From contig MSYE01000204.1 of the NCBI GenBank assembly GCA_002176905.1, positions 1 to 64,000 on the forward strand: 64,000 nt of DNA, written 5' to 3'. Of the stretch, positions 53,701 through 54,777 are shown piece by piece. The stretch comes from a bacterium F11 (GTDB lineage Bacteria > Elusimicrobiota > Elusimicrobia > F11). Within the stretch, counting starts at the first letter, position 1. Each line of letters starts with the position of its first letter. Under the pieces are notes generated by a model that worked only from the letters and a program-made list of their open reading frames with translations, made no database searches and was not told the DNA's origin. The translations under genes and the position numbers were made by a program.

Positions 53701-54424
53701 AGGACCAGCCCTGGTTGTTCCCAAGATTATGGCTGTTCCCCAGCGCCACAGCGGAGAACTCAGGATTGATGGAAGAGGAATCCTCAACGGATATATTCCA
53801 GAGGTTCATTTTGTCGGACTCCAAAATATTGAGCCGCCAAAACTCACCAGGAGCCGAAGATTGAAGGGTCACATTATCAAGATGGAAGTCATTATCAACG
53901 GAGGTGGTTCTCCCTGCTTCAAAAACGATTGTTGAGGTATTGACGCTACAGCGCAAATTATAAAAGGAATTGGACCCGTAGATTGAAAATCTGGTCGGAG
54001 AAGCAGAATCAAGTTGAACCGTGGAGTTGGCAAAGTCGGAATTGTGTGTTACGAAAGAAATTAAGTTGCTCCCAATATAAACCGTGCTGTTTCCAAAATC
54101 GGATTCTCCTCCCCGCAAGATCAAACTTCCGGAAATTTTTAGCTCCACATTTCCAACTCTCAAATATACCCGTGTTTCCTCATTCATGATCAAATCTTGA
54201 ATTTGAAAGTCTCGGTCAATATCAGACAGGGTAAAGGTGGGGGTGTTGATCAACACGCTATCCAAAAAACCAGGAGGAACCGGAGCAGGGACCTCCCCAA
54301 TTTTCCAATTTAAGGGGTCACTCCAATTGTTGCTGGGTCCCTCTCCCGTCCATGTGTAATTTAGAGAAAAAGCGGATTGAGATAAGAGGAAGGAAAGGAC
54401 AGATAAAAAAATGAGCCGTTTCAT
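26789..54424 (-). CDS. Giant secreted FG-GAP/Fn3 surface protein (about 9,211 aa)
   Basis: The start MKRLIFLSVLSFLLSQSAFS has AAGGGAC upstream; an earlier in-frame start adds only implausible sequence. Order: signal peptide (1-20); beta-helix-like segment of unusual NWSDPLNW type (21-225); SdiA-regulated-like propeller (about 240-485: GLEDLEGITHVTGDTFALIE, GLEGLVYDREEEIYYAVKE). Next come six units of seven FG-GAP repeats plus two Fn3 domains (about 500-4070), then roughly 45-50 Fn3 domains (about 4075-8810). A Big_5-like domain follows (about 8830-8935), and a FlgD-like/type IX sorting domain (9121-9211) ends in GKIVIVR. FG-GAP loops (DxDxDGxxD) bind calcium. Likely a surface-anchored adhesin or scaffold; the ligand is unknown. 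No frameshift is seen in 27.6 kb. Confidence 0.93.
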   Translation of the reverse strand: MKRLIFLSVLSFLLSQSAFSLNYTWTGEGPSNNWSDPLNWKIGEVPAPVPPGFLDSVLINTPTFTLSDIDRDFQIQDLIMNEETRVYLRVGNVELKISGSLILRGGESDFGNSTVYIGSNLISFVTHNSDFANSTVQLDSASPTRFSIYGSNSFYNLRCSVNTSTIVFEAGRTTSVDNDFHLDNVTLQSSAPGEFWRLNILESDKMNLWNISVEDSSSINPEFSAVALGNSHNLGNNQGWSFPFAGDDYQLEIAKDIPELGIDASGLTFSPVTKTLFSIENNPAQGNAYWRILEISLLGEVIREIKVYGLEDLEGITHVTGDTFALIEERKATLNKVQITPETTEIRKMPAVGFLGSCVIDPTMPVNNQGLEGLVYDREEEIYYAVKEMTPKKIYRFRFSNGTCEEAEPVLNAENLPLGDLVGLAISDDISPYLLVLSHESRQLTEVDLSATNLSRVIVSNLDMPPKTDRNDKPEGVAVDHYGNIFVVRERSPGDLNFYKFGRKTLLDVAPEPVSGFNAYAESQIALSWTAPPGRPDTYELVIHSEMITEDNYTLAHVAGLVRPENPISGERLFHSLTGLIAGRDYYVGIKALRADNFISPVVAWDSPLTAGIYHKRNDLGLPQDMKNPLIKMADFNQDGAIDVAILGEVKNGGIEMRLRVYRWDRDNQIYQNVYDRGVGLSNLPGMMEWIDANNDGLLDLMVLTDIYRRVLLLRNPDADPADVFDDTNNDIVGAIPTLIYGTLAAGDVNNDGFMDLAGVGIFRGESKISVYANEEGEGFLASPEFNPIFPDGFLLGTLAWADANRDGKMDLLAVGEVNSQGTLIYFRNKGGFEFERSVQAGLGDGAVAWGDFNQDGWMDFALMGQSNEQEVIYVYENEHGNYSPDDLPGFPFKDPAILTPGISAGVNDMGSLAWGDMDNNGRLDLAVMGIDEDDNVRTLIFLNGSDNPEDWVFTEPLGSFKGLVNGALAFGDFNGFPMNGINPRGLDLFIAGEDNNGRTQFMILENIRRLNTPPTAPTNLSSSTLHHNVTLTWDPATDTETLNPEALMYEIQISTDDSYPVGSSMTVSGVHGSPLMGNYLNATLDSTQLGLKIQLEDSTTYYYRVRTIDAGLARSTFDGEAAYVYVPPVPPESITDLEAATGAQVSLSWTAPSGDMTYRERVDGYDVYFRRSDQGYSPDLNDGIWIQIFPEIDISSPTYKQHVSISDLIPETEYMFAVMPIKDDRPALKFATATAVAGHFDFGHYTLNESSGIKKGSVVWGDMDNDQDLDFVVCGSTGSGNLARIFLYDKRNDVFIEGYDFDVNFTQCLISLADFNRDGKLDVAFSGQEIQTADEFNENVGVRDRVRIFENQGIHSFVEKTVADLGMNVMGDKSNIQWMDTNSDGIPELTFLGRENSTNGIYAYQYNSNPSPDQSHFTTVLLSTEGDSLGGTLSWADADNDGDMDVAFVTEDELAVLENLGSFSFVKRWPKDGGEGGLKGGALAWGDYNRDGYWDLAVSGLKDNETEAKVTVYENDGEYNFESKHSSLGTHSKSDMPGILAWGDLNNDGYPELLTSGYTDNSSKRFLVYNNFSRPDLPNPQGDLFRVIEHPFGMVQGVAEGGLALGDFNGDNRLDMIVAGELGESIQSVESILAILKSYQGNSYPSPGLPKDLTALEPNEDGVVELSWTHPTPEEKGLSYSVSIQKANSSERHVSSFYGTPLQGNYLLHGTETVKFRVHLPDNQSYVWKVKSIDAALSTGSFVTAGEALYVPPVPPARVTDLKATQGTQVQLTWTATGRDGHFGIPNLYRLEIARDAQFTRQERTIDLSSPEKAYPEKESLNIQNLDPGVHFYFRLIGLDRASDPIESDDWSNVATATATHFVRTELPIPPAEGPIALGDFNNDEYLDLIQTGLEDNDESILYINQLNANPITNDKVNNLTGFENGAFALVDFDRDEDVDVFVSGTNKFGDDATRLLLNTNGTLSEVEISTPLPSMSEGSFVVGDLDNDGDMDVVMAGEGVTGIVFLENKVNKDTFDIEQLVISDISLTDGVDLALADFDGDGDLDIAAAGYDGRLRRLIILRQDDNLNFETIIEPHGENKGLKEANLAVGDLNLDGKWDMVAMGKGSNSGTNKKLLIYIGTGTLTNPDEQKNDFQEIELSTGISNELSSSLALGDLDNNGYPDIVALGQDKDRNTRFVVFLNQGLDTISDEIVWNTEELLGSHQGLTKASLALGDVNKDGDLDLVASGMNSEGNPDIALYENVTVTPSDPRPAVPPQPRFLYHKAFGTTLVSSWTVSGDHKQSYTYDLKVTYEIGNEMYTLRAASMPIQGNLLTMGMDSELHHAITVRKDAATYHMQIRAIDTAYRAGPWSESIDFPLDNVKPDNIRDFRATPAAQIELSWTAPGGDGAGVGKLESYKIWQSLSALDPELPETFAGAILLDNVPFPPKPHDEHESLVITGLLPLTEYFFAIEGDDGSNGFTNIATASAVASPFELVISTEGRGEAVMALSDLNSDGHLDLFIHGEDGIEIWPGNGENFDEDPIGISNEGLTSPSLAVLDYNMDSRLDVMVSGMAGNQKTTRLYKGGGSTDEPTFELVLGLDLPGLTEGHLAVGDADQDGDLDVAAIGLGLEGVTLFKNLFHEKGENPFVAETISTIDLRNGAHIGWMDVDNDGWNDIAVSGWDNNRSYLSVLRGRGDGTFEDPQSMFGSNSSNGFKESAFAWAEFDPETTNTIPDLVVVGRDNQGKAAKLFYNDSTPEQLQFSNPPISIPGGALSSDRSASMGLSVADFDNDGLFDLALVGNDSDGYPHLRILLNQDPSQEDWHEIDLLGFQLGLEKAQVVVGDWNRNEAENHHAVDVIVSGFEGETSKILVFNNMIPDVGISRNNGEPTKPLLPEAVHTGNEVTLTWDPVQDVTTIGTPTPSSAFHYDIEITSISSGSYYPYNATVRVSPYNGNMAPKRNEKLSYTLRAQDNTIYRFRVRGVDAGLRAGPWSDPVEEGVEIVPPAQITDLMAKTGAQVNLTWTAVGEDGLNGTAVQYDLQYWPEGGTPASYVLGNPKTSREKEHYVITGLNPRQNYFFTLSVIDKSGTPSVPSDPASAVAGSFELQDTLPGHLRGQMAVGLLGDTTHYFVMGSTENTNGDTVTLSRLFAFRNNQFEMVQDLACFTIPKAAGFSDYDGDGDLDLAVWECSRQRKLSLFKLDERRPEGSQYQEDQDLETDFSYSPADFRMSWADFDNDGDEDLLLSGISSGNSTRTELFENQSGTLVSIWNPIDEYAYQMAGEAVWADVDLDGWRDLIVSGRGREFRTLLYRNLLGEDAEELFQRMELNGDFTQIATIDSDLNGYPDFITGGSNRFAAPLQIHENNGDLTFTPRLALEDYHVDIGSASFAWGDVDHNGWLDLALAHYDSEAKEHKLQILFHSDTQPGVFGSSITLITDTAPFGSLLLHDADGDGDLDLLADQRLFLNNESRTNPNQVPGPAPLTLIGEELVGQTLRLTWQPGTDDKTQTNGLRYALHVTVGDDNPVTIQDEFVTSPYNGYLTTTSAHLTIQENSTYTWRVRAIDAARGQGQWSVGRSTYIGGLPPGVVTDFTAELGMQIKLTWIATGSNGEEGQASSYEIEVKEAGMEYGPLPSGMVIPIPLESGEEETLQISGLVPVRDYQFRIRAIDAFGLPGLWKESNVTQASYFGIAEEPFASYYGLERSDVAWGDVDGDSHLDFVVSGSSASSTYVTRFYKGDAEGNFTLLSDPIGIGGGSSSQFVGLRDGTIAIGDKFNDDGRIDIAMAGYDRTTERLLIYSPQATDPLTFSQAELPFGIQDGDLEFADVDNDRDQDLVLMGKSDAGYRLLILKNDASTPEVFVHDPNWDLSLASGMAQGQLQMADMNNDGFLDLVVAGNQTSSSRSRVWIFVNTQDPSRPYQNHITLNGLSFSYASLSVADYDNDGDLDIIAQINNTLRLYENQLLPGPDGEFTFTTNDLGIPGLRKGDVAWGDINGDGFMDLVTVGQQSNSSSNMRFYVLPQRVAGESVGFNLSDAQEIFGSEEGLRNASVAFADYDKDGDVDLLVTGIGSRVDGVSRKRFLILENHLIQDTPVDHRPAEVVWGSDAVEYDGTFLTLRWEDPADTLMDHRSAPEKSLYYSVQLDNDQRTRLLDGSYGSPLLGRFIRPKRTEDGKNEFLIRGLNEGRYIAKVQAIDPSLQRGPWSSEKEFVINIMRRPENPAGILVEPKHKTIAWSWEEPRAGVNLQGFRVVDSFGASKSGDLCVDDAGLPLLNSLERPECVIPFTFDGTRYEWIETVGQSDTTYYRRIEAFNTIMSSASILVSTTTIKKDFLGAPQPPLLLPIEFDREDLERDQLYLEWNDPTTDELDAAEGYRVQRSTNNVNYELIKEIVPATTAYVDTELDPNTTYYYRVIGFNAYRGESAPTGESASSNVEYQITWPEKPFRPIFEDVYSSSITISWETLHPQGSRFEIQVSTTQGYDEVVSTTVVKSTTSRVVVAAIDNLLSRTSYYAKIRSWPSNPAISTRPADFVELNGFVITKDPVFLISTPEIVAIHVSTKPLEFSQLNVEWSSVTVRSRAGDAIENGAMTYRLLRRNFSDRVTRNNPLVEVGTLVVRIEDSLLQETTSFVDRGPAPDGLRANYEYYYRVQASVSGSLSEQSITRSTFTKAAPVDHWDDFNVQTSSIQVAWVPHPLQGRSVTYELRRIFDGTIVTTPTTSGTKIWDQPLDPNTTYHYDVRSLNLRDIPSSNFEDVPTTTTVTLAEKPRVQNFKNSDIGADFLRYHWTSNNPAGTFFEIELSSIIANDTTDYTRLSGSTITTQNPFTFINLSTSTWYYARIRAINHAKKPTEWVDFPEIITKPEENVVPTPTNLSFVNVTSHSVQMQWDMDLNAQHDGFQIERSTDMNNWENFDSRNTNPAYTDTYFLKPDTTYYYQILATRDVAVSQPSQAELTVTAADLPVRLDDPFIPYPSSLDVKWGKGDNHDETKYEVHWASAPFAQFEGSFAESGREQNIPGLLSNTTYQVKVRAVNGAEIPQKTEFVPMGEVATRADDVTAIEVAPIYMSSITLHYDVGQNPVGTRYEILGSTYANFRSTHVFLPIQDEGPTEIESPTLRSMRVDQLSGKTTYYFKIRALNHAEITTDWSHFEKIITRDPLFEPTAPSQPRVVSVSSETIHLEWDSNADIPTDALFHLTRSEVGKDPVMMDVGNNLSFIDGEETALIPNTTYSYVVRASSHGYYTRPSVERTTVTLAALPGVVLSTTVAERHISLDWYPNGNPPGTIYVVNDVETGNGNPIERTITVHDSTGVLRGLTPNTTHTITAQAVNHRGRTTEFVDMVEEVTKAAKPKDIIPTIYVSSFTLRWNNNHNPGDTLYRTQVRLNDENGDLIPLPDTTDIRMDVITNITSNQTYYYAVRAINRKGEITEPTTGHLITKPAPIIDADVTVFQTSATLTINDGNNNSDLTSYKFRVTDLDTGLSTHTVGSELGIPPVRELTPNTTHHFEIVTVGFDGSEAISNIFSDEATLSMPPVNPVISDVGVIDATVDWENDPNSPNPDGTRYVLMAVKQGADPILISTTTTALSKTISPLEPSTFYDLSIHSLNHAGKVSRTVVIGSTKTDSPGSVVDTPNLHTVVPPDLEGVSLENWPVNLSMDLAWNLPSDSSAPEAPSEYIIYWDTTTLIPIDRIQSDEVTFTDNGSYLALEPNTEYAYRIGAVTNIEVDGHTEEIISLSNSLSSATHAMPVTLSVTPATATVDTIRVYWADTLNPKNPTYVVDLSSFSDFRETFDPALVTSTFASFGSLGVNTTYYTEVSVLNLHHQRTPARLLDPIVTLALPPEEDSDREPLVNITSHSVQAQWTSENPPNTIFLIETFTEEDGRRGPSALTRDPGTGVVEGLSPEEDYVVYVSAINHQGQKTRPLRLGLILTLEGPELVAPEQVRAQRPVQTGAPDTVILSWLDKSTNGVDRVEEDSFVVYVRTDDSAPQVLASTDGVVGIDNLITLTLNGLQPNTRYHFNVVAKKNLASSPFSIAGTTITYAEVPAWRDDPLSRTDKSISAIWLKGNNPDLTVYKLEMSSVGFTNNPLLIESSFTTRTNATVEGLESNTVYQIRVKSFDTLISSYSVVIETNTLAATPTPLISGDTFIPESDAIGARWSDNGNASDTEYTLIAYTDPEHQNPIGTPYVGTNTEGRIEGLTGNTTYYFTVEARNRDGGSSDPHDMGGTMTLPGTFTVDANPRSSDKIWWGVNNDVGSTSFTFTVNGSVSYFRYRWRPQEETFDGFPDDENQFLIPDVWTPGDGPLQKAGFGNTTYYLHLKPYNGIGLSSSTIEFTTGPFLVDTVAPRPEMDVFVLEKTTNSVTWKGTPLIDVPGSGLDTESGQIYEWHFNKTGADAADDLMVTTDTNTITVEQLKGVDLQPNTNYRITVQSKDTATPPNPTIVAMATTTTHQKRPTTIEITTVTQTMIHVKLLDTFINSEVPDSALQVRLRYSSVDIDHSSQTIDTFRFEDLPRNTQFDIFARSFNQDGETLGWGEPVGSTTTLSTKPRISAHPPGSYEEVHKASVTVNFRDSGAYDNEEISFYRMVITRFDYEPGSGAFNCDQSEESCDAREIRAGDWSHHFEGTNDGLFAHFRAYDVNGHSAPGDYVMLGPWIVDADKPALPRSTHTVHGISSFTFQAFHQGDTGFADFDTEEVYSIDGGLTFGPTGYFLRKGLGANTSHQFNVVVKDKVGNQSDPIPPVEVWTWQKTPLGVEIIEKSNNQVIIKASGTFPNLGLNEFSALRFFTVDGEDLTWNNQWYDKNRATMTVSDPNTEYVFVAQAQNGAGVLTDISPSTSTFTRADPPVVDPLQNPNEWTNEALFRFQARSEVVCEEDRDHYEYYLFTWNKDPNYQFVGAPEEREWRPCPGEEEPGEDDLDLEISTTANSSGRWYFHVVSVNKRGDTTYPDKILGPFGYDIDPPEEPQFDEPVPGDQFITWWAAEDSTDTLSGLGVEAYVWEFEGQIEAKAERSTTTFDLSPNREYSIRLQLVDAVGNPTDWVPLSTTTLASKPKKVGRPVNNFIIEQTSVTVTWFGNGNPEGTRQIVEISEDSNFESIRTSSMVSRYFDPENEEDKMKAILGTKEGEDLVANTTYYVQVHALNDENVPTADVHLGTITTRPLNPEVKVSTFSDFSVLASTEALYPAGTVFYATTTQNFGPGSFEYYLWDWTLNKDHVWSLGVDQRADKNTPLISTTVTNTAEYYLNVASIRGGSQAYIDQVKEAVAVGPFKVFGVTESTPVVHVVSVSSTSITWIQDIVTGENFKDAIDPYGFQLVTPLEEGTTIWMPQPESGLVKYSSHSLMPNTTYTMKAYLKPSVGDPAGPDVVSSITLQAEPDTMSFVDVWQTSMTVTSSGHFENLNVEGTGFVYYLTFDGAATPNSNLLRDPTFTTPWPLVENKRYTAHIKVTNQEGIETPGVSLTTSAVTLAASPKDNIALDENTTPMEIYYPLGTEFRFIDTKTGNRVAYYKVLVDTHATTTADKIESLGTRFDKAYSTIPTRGDTYYFHFRSFNSEEVGGQPYTFGVGTEPYGFIVDAAPPQPSPPTIDNLDIDLHITSVTWKVKGMTDEGSGLWRYHFNCDDPNEWLASSKTVTMTQENIFSGRNIANSTTSICLVVSDRALNKTEELKVSTWTRAAPPRARDFKVEVTSATLNWDTEDNSEYTRYQMKAISIDPPGDDVLQEAGFNVSSGTLQRLQVGTTYSFSIRALNKNNIDTAWIDFVGTGYTKDLLVDPEIDLVVLNDNWIKMGWKDDFYPEGTQFDVFDYQGDQSDLDDLDLDSLSYGVGTSTTVIFEPPLISQPLLANTTYTFGVRARSQTGKQSLFTSTTAATLAEIPVINNDLVVYQTSATASWTRGNNPSGTVYEFWASTSSDLQMRPENVTVTIKSDEDPEIVGRLYGLMADTSYYFQVRALNHVGIPTDPADYGRGDTTIQEPQPPYRFPEIGPNLIKMTWGKGGNPDRVIYDIHISSDNFQTVDESTQITKSTFTFENLEYNTTYDFKGRSLGALGNSELVPMGSTVTLATTPIHVPPLVVETDAITVTWERNGNPDWTEFYVKAYPRGSTESEVQSSGLVVHTSTRVKGLNPNTTYFVEIVAKNKAGVDSLPAQTEEVVTLAKKPTQPSWVGKWSQELGYYAVVTLGGGDGNPLDTTLYAIYNKDEGQYLAGDGDGNLSEDPVWFTEAEWSEDINQTSTGTLRAIHKGLAPWTNSIYQVKAKNHAGEETELSEESAPNKTPPMEPDLQAVVVDQDYVQFHWNDDNRYGEDIRYRMYVKKETDADFLSYYSSVPANNNGIHFLTPIVDENEDFIEGTTEIRHDNDVAISSPSRVERFEATLFSTDSITFTWDKVGDLKPGDTYQYYLRAAGFAIPAEEGAPSDILSLQIKPIIESYDLIGIQEFNGEESEFQYLADGSLSTDTVRGLGPNTKLKVRVNARSSDNDTPGDASEEIEAWTWAKIPGEPTIESGFSPARNHNVYVKVDIDPNGNPDNTEYAIFWVEGNLYVDLKGGTTNQAQWHISEDWMKDGVTHTNLEEGAVYSYAIKARNGAGVETDPSVEGSTLTIATPPPTELRGEGVSESTILWTWKDNATKETGFDLMGGDQYDIPIATRSHSVPQSSRTFVQLYERDIPTANTSVSRKVRAKGEHGYSLLSSSSSAWTGALAPVVISTSHQVNVTSSAIKFVFQHDAERIPHFGEGTLAYYRVKFTTESVYDFQGTEAVWDDPHKVYHTSPTYVAEYTTWYFHVKSYNNQDTPRQEPFYLGPYPLFRDITPPEIIALAQDGAGVNHGARPLSQLGQMILEEGEVLAQRVPSQGPQPNLDVSYESGIPWAPEVNVLHLIFSKNLEPTTLHNESVLIRPIQNNLSQELVDSSPVEAVLSYDNEHRRVDVSFPQPGLEAGFVYQVLINQQLKDIAGNSMREDYYYYFRTFFDPSVKNIFVIQEGGSPMPMEIEISANAVTKKGSFGVETDPVEFPSGFDPNDRNTATERQMTLGGDLATPLSQRFLGHFDTHHAQTDGSLSAAGAWISLPYLDEDDDGYIDNIPSPTAEENSDIHIDGYAPVNVQIRVATLGLYRFDEDAQLWIRVPNFEIDKQTHRIRAQVYQLGLYALMGAPSNDVSGSYAYPVPWVASQHHEGIKFKNLPDVGHIQIYTVTGELVKEIIFSPGHPDPLPWNVTNNSGEKLGADVYLYRIESSGNKKTGKIVIVR
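27990..42200 (-). repeat. Tract of about 45-50 fibronectin type III domains
   Basis: This part of the giant gene encodes about 4,740 residues of consecutive Fn3 domains. Each has a tryptophan-containing early strand (such as SITLHYD or VTWERNGNPD) and a late LxPNTTYYxxV motif. The domains are diverged from one another, so this is an old expansion rather than a fresh tandem array. The count is estimated from length at about 95-100 residues per domain. The product would be a long flexible stalk. Confidence 0.8.
42220..43430 (-). repeat. FG-GAP propeller 6 of the giant protein
   Basis: Seven FG-GAP/VCBS repeats can be counted, among them WGDVDGDSHLDFVV, FADVDNDRDQDLVL, MADMNNDGFLDLVV, VADYDNDGDLDIIA, WGDINGDGFMDLVT and FADYDKDGDVDLLV; the second has a shifted loop (KFNDDGRIDIAM). 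Seven repeats fit one seven-bladed beta-propeller with calcium loops, as in integrin alpha heads. It is the last propeller before the pure Fn3 tract. Confidence 0.8.
44060..45180 (-). repeat. FG-GAP propeller 5 of the giant protein
   Basis: Six clear FG-GAP repeats (FSDYDGDGDLDLAV, WADFDNDGDEDLLL, WADVDLDGWRDLIV, TIDSDLNGYPDFIT, WGDVDHNGWLDLAL, LHDADGDGDLDLLA) are preceded by a degenerate first repeat (MAVGLLGDTTHYFVMG) that has lost its calcium-binding acids. Together they still total seven blades. Confidence 0.75.
45850..47000 (-). repeat. FG-GAP propeller 4 of the giant protein
   Basis: Seven repeats: LSDLNSDGHLDLFI, VLDYNMDSRLDVMV, VGDADQDGDLDVAA, WMDVDNDGWNDIAV, WAEFDPETTNTIPDLVV, VADFDNDGLFDLAL and VGDWNRNEAENHHAVDVIV. 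The fifth and seventh have enlarged loops in place of the canonical DxDxDG calcium site. Confidence 0.78.
47690..48840 (-). repeat. FG-GAP propeller 3 of the giant protein
   Basis: Seven canonical repeats: LGDFNNDEYLDLIQ, LVDFDRDEDVDVFV, VGDLDNDGDMDVVM, LADFDGDGDLDIAA, VGDLNLDGKWDMVA, LGDLDNNGYPDIVA and LGDVNKDGDLDLVA. All keep the spaced acidic residues of the calcium-binding loop. Confidence 0.82.
49500..50700 (-). repeat. FG-GAP propeller 2 of the giant protein
   Basis: Seven repeats: WGDMDNDQDLDFVV, LADFNRDGKLDVAF, WMDTNSDGIPELTF, WADADNDGDMDVAF, WGDYNRDGYWDLAV, WGDLNNDGYPELLT and LGDFNGDNRLDMIV. A pair of Fn3 domains on each side separates it from propellers 1 and 3. Confidence 0.82.
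51400..52590 (-). repeat. FG-GAP propeller 1 of the giant protein
   Basis: Seven repeats: MADFNQDGAIDVAI, WIDANNDGLLDLMV, AGDVNNDGFMDLAG, WADANRDGKMDLLA, WGDFNQDGWMDFAL, WGDMDNNGRLDLAV and a seventh with a longer loop (FGDFNGFPMNG before LDLFIAGE). It follows a single Fn3 domain and the SdiA-regulated-like region. Confidence 0.82.
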
Positions 54425-54777
54425 GATCTGTCCCTTATATAGGCGACAAAATGGCCAAAGGCTGTTTTTTGGAGAGGGGTTTAGACAATTCATGGTTGTA
54501 ACAAAATTGTAACAACCATCGGATTAAGGATTCCTTAAGGAGGGATTAAAAAGCGGTAAAAAGGGGTATTTTAGGGGAAATTAAGGGGTTTTTTTGGGGT
54601 TTTTTCTTACCTTATAAAGAAGGGAAAGCCCGTGGTGCGGAGTCCGTGGTCCGTAGTAAATTTCAATTACCAAATGATCCCCATATACAACAGACTTTGG
54701 ACTAAGGATTATGGACTTTTTTCTACGGACTGCGCACTGCGGACCTGCCTGTCCGGCAGGCGGGCTACGGACTGTCT
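54425..54777. other. Intergenic region upstream of the giant gene
   Basis: This 353-bp gap lies between the NtrC-type gene and the giant gene, both minus strand. It must hold any separate promoter of the giant gene. Visible items are a 12-bp near-perfect inverted repeat (ATGGTTGTAACA / TGTAACAACCAT at about 54492-54519), G/T-rich runs (TTTTTTTGGGGTTTTTTC near 54588-54606) and a larger inverted-repeat element at 54635-54744. A GG-N10-GC pair 20 bp before the ATG resembles a sigma-54 site but is poorly placed. No small ORF is convincing. Confidence 0.5.
54635..54744. repeat. Inverted-repeat element of GTCCGTAG-type units
   Basis: The arm 54635-54656 (ending AGTCCGTGGTCCGTAG) pairs with 54723-54744 (starting CTACGGACTGCGCACTGC) with about five mismatches in 22. 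CTACGGAC is repeated at 54765-54772, and CCTGCCTGTCCGGCAGG between them is a further hairpin. The heptamer-like build recalls the TTGACCA repeat downstream of the giant gene, so both ends of the gene are marked by hairpin repeats. Confidence 0.6.

Noticed and set aside
54436..54475. Sigma-54 promoter for the giant gene
   Set aside because: A GG-N10-GC pair occurs (TTGGCC...TCGC), but the -12 box is poor and the transcript would start inside the ribosome site.
54425..54493. Earlier in-frame start of the giant gene at 54493
   Set aside because: The added 23 residues (MNCLNPSPKN...) would mask the signal peptide; the ATG at 54424 has AAGGGAC upstream.
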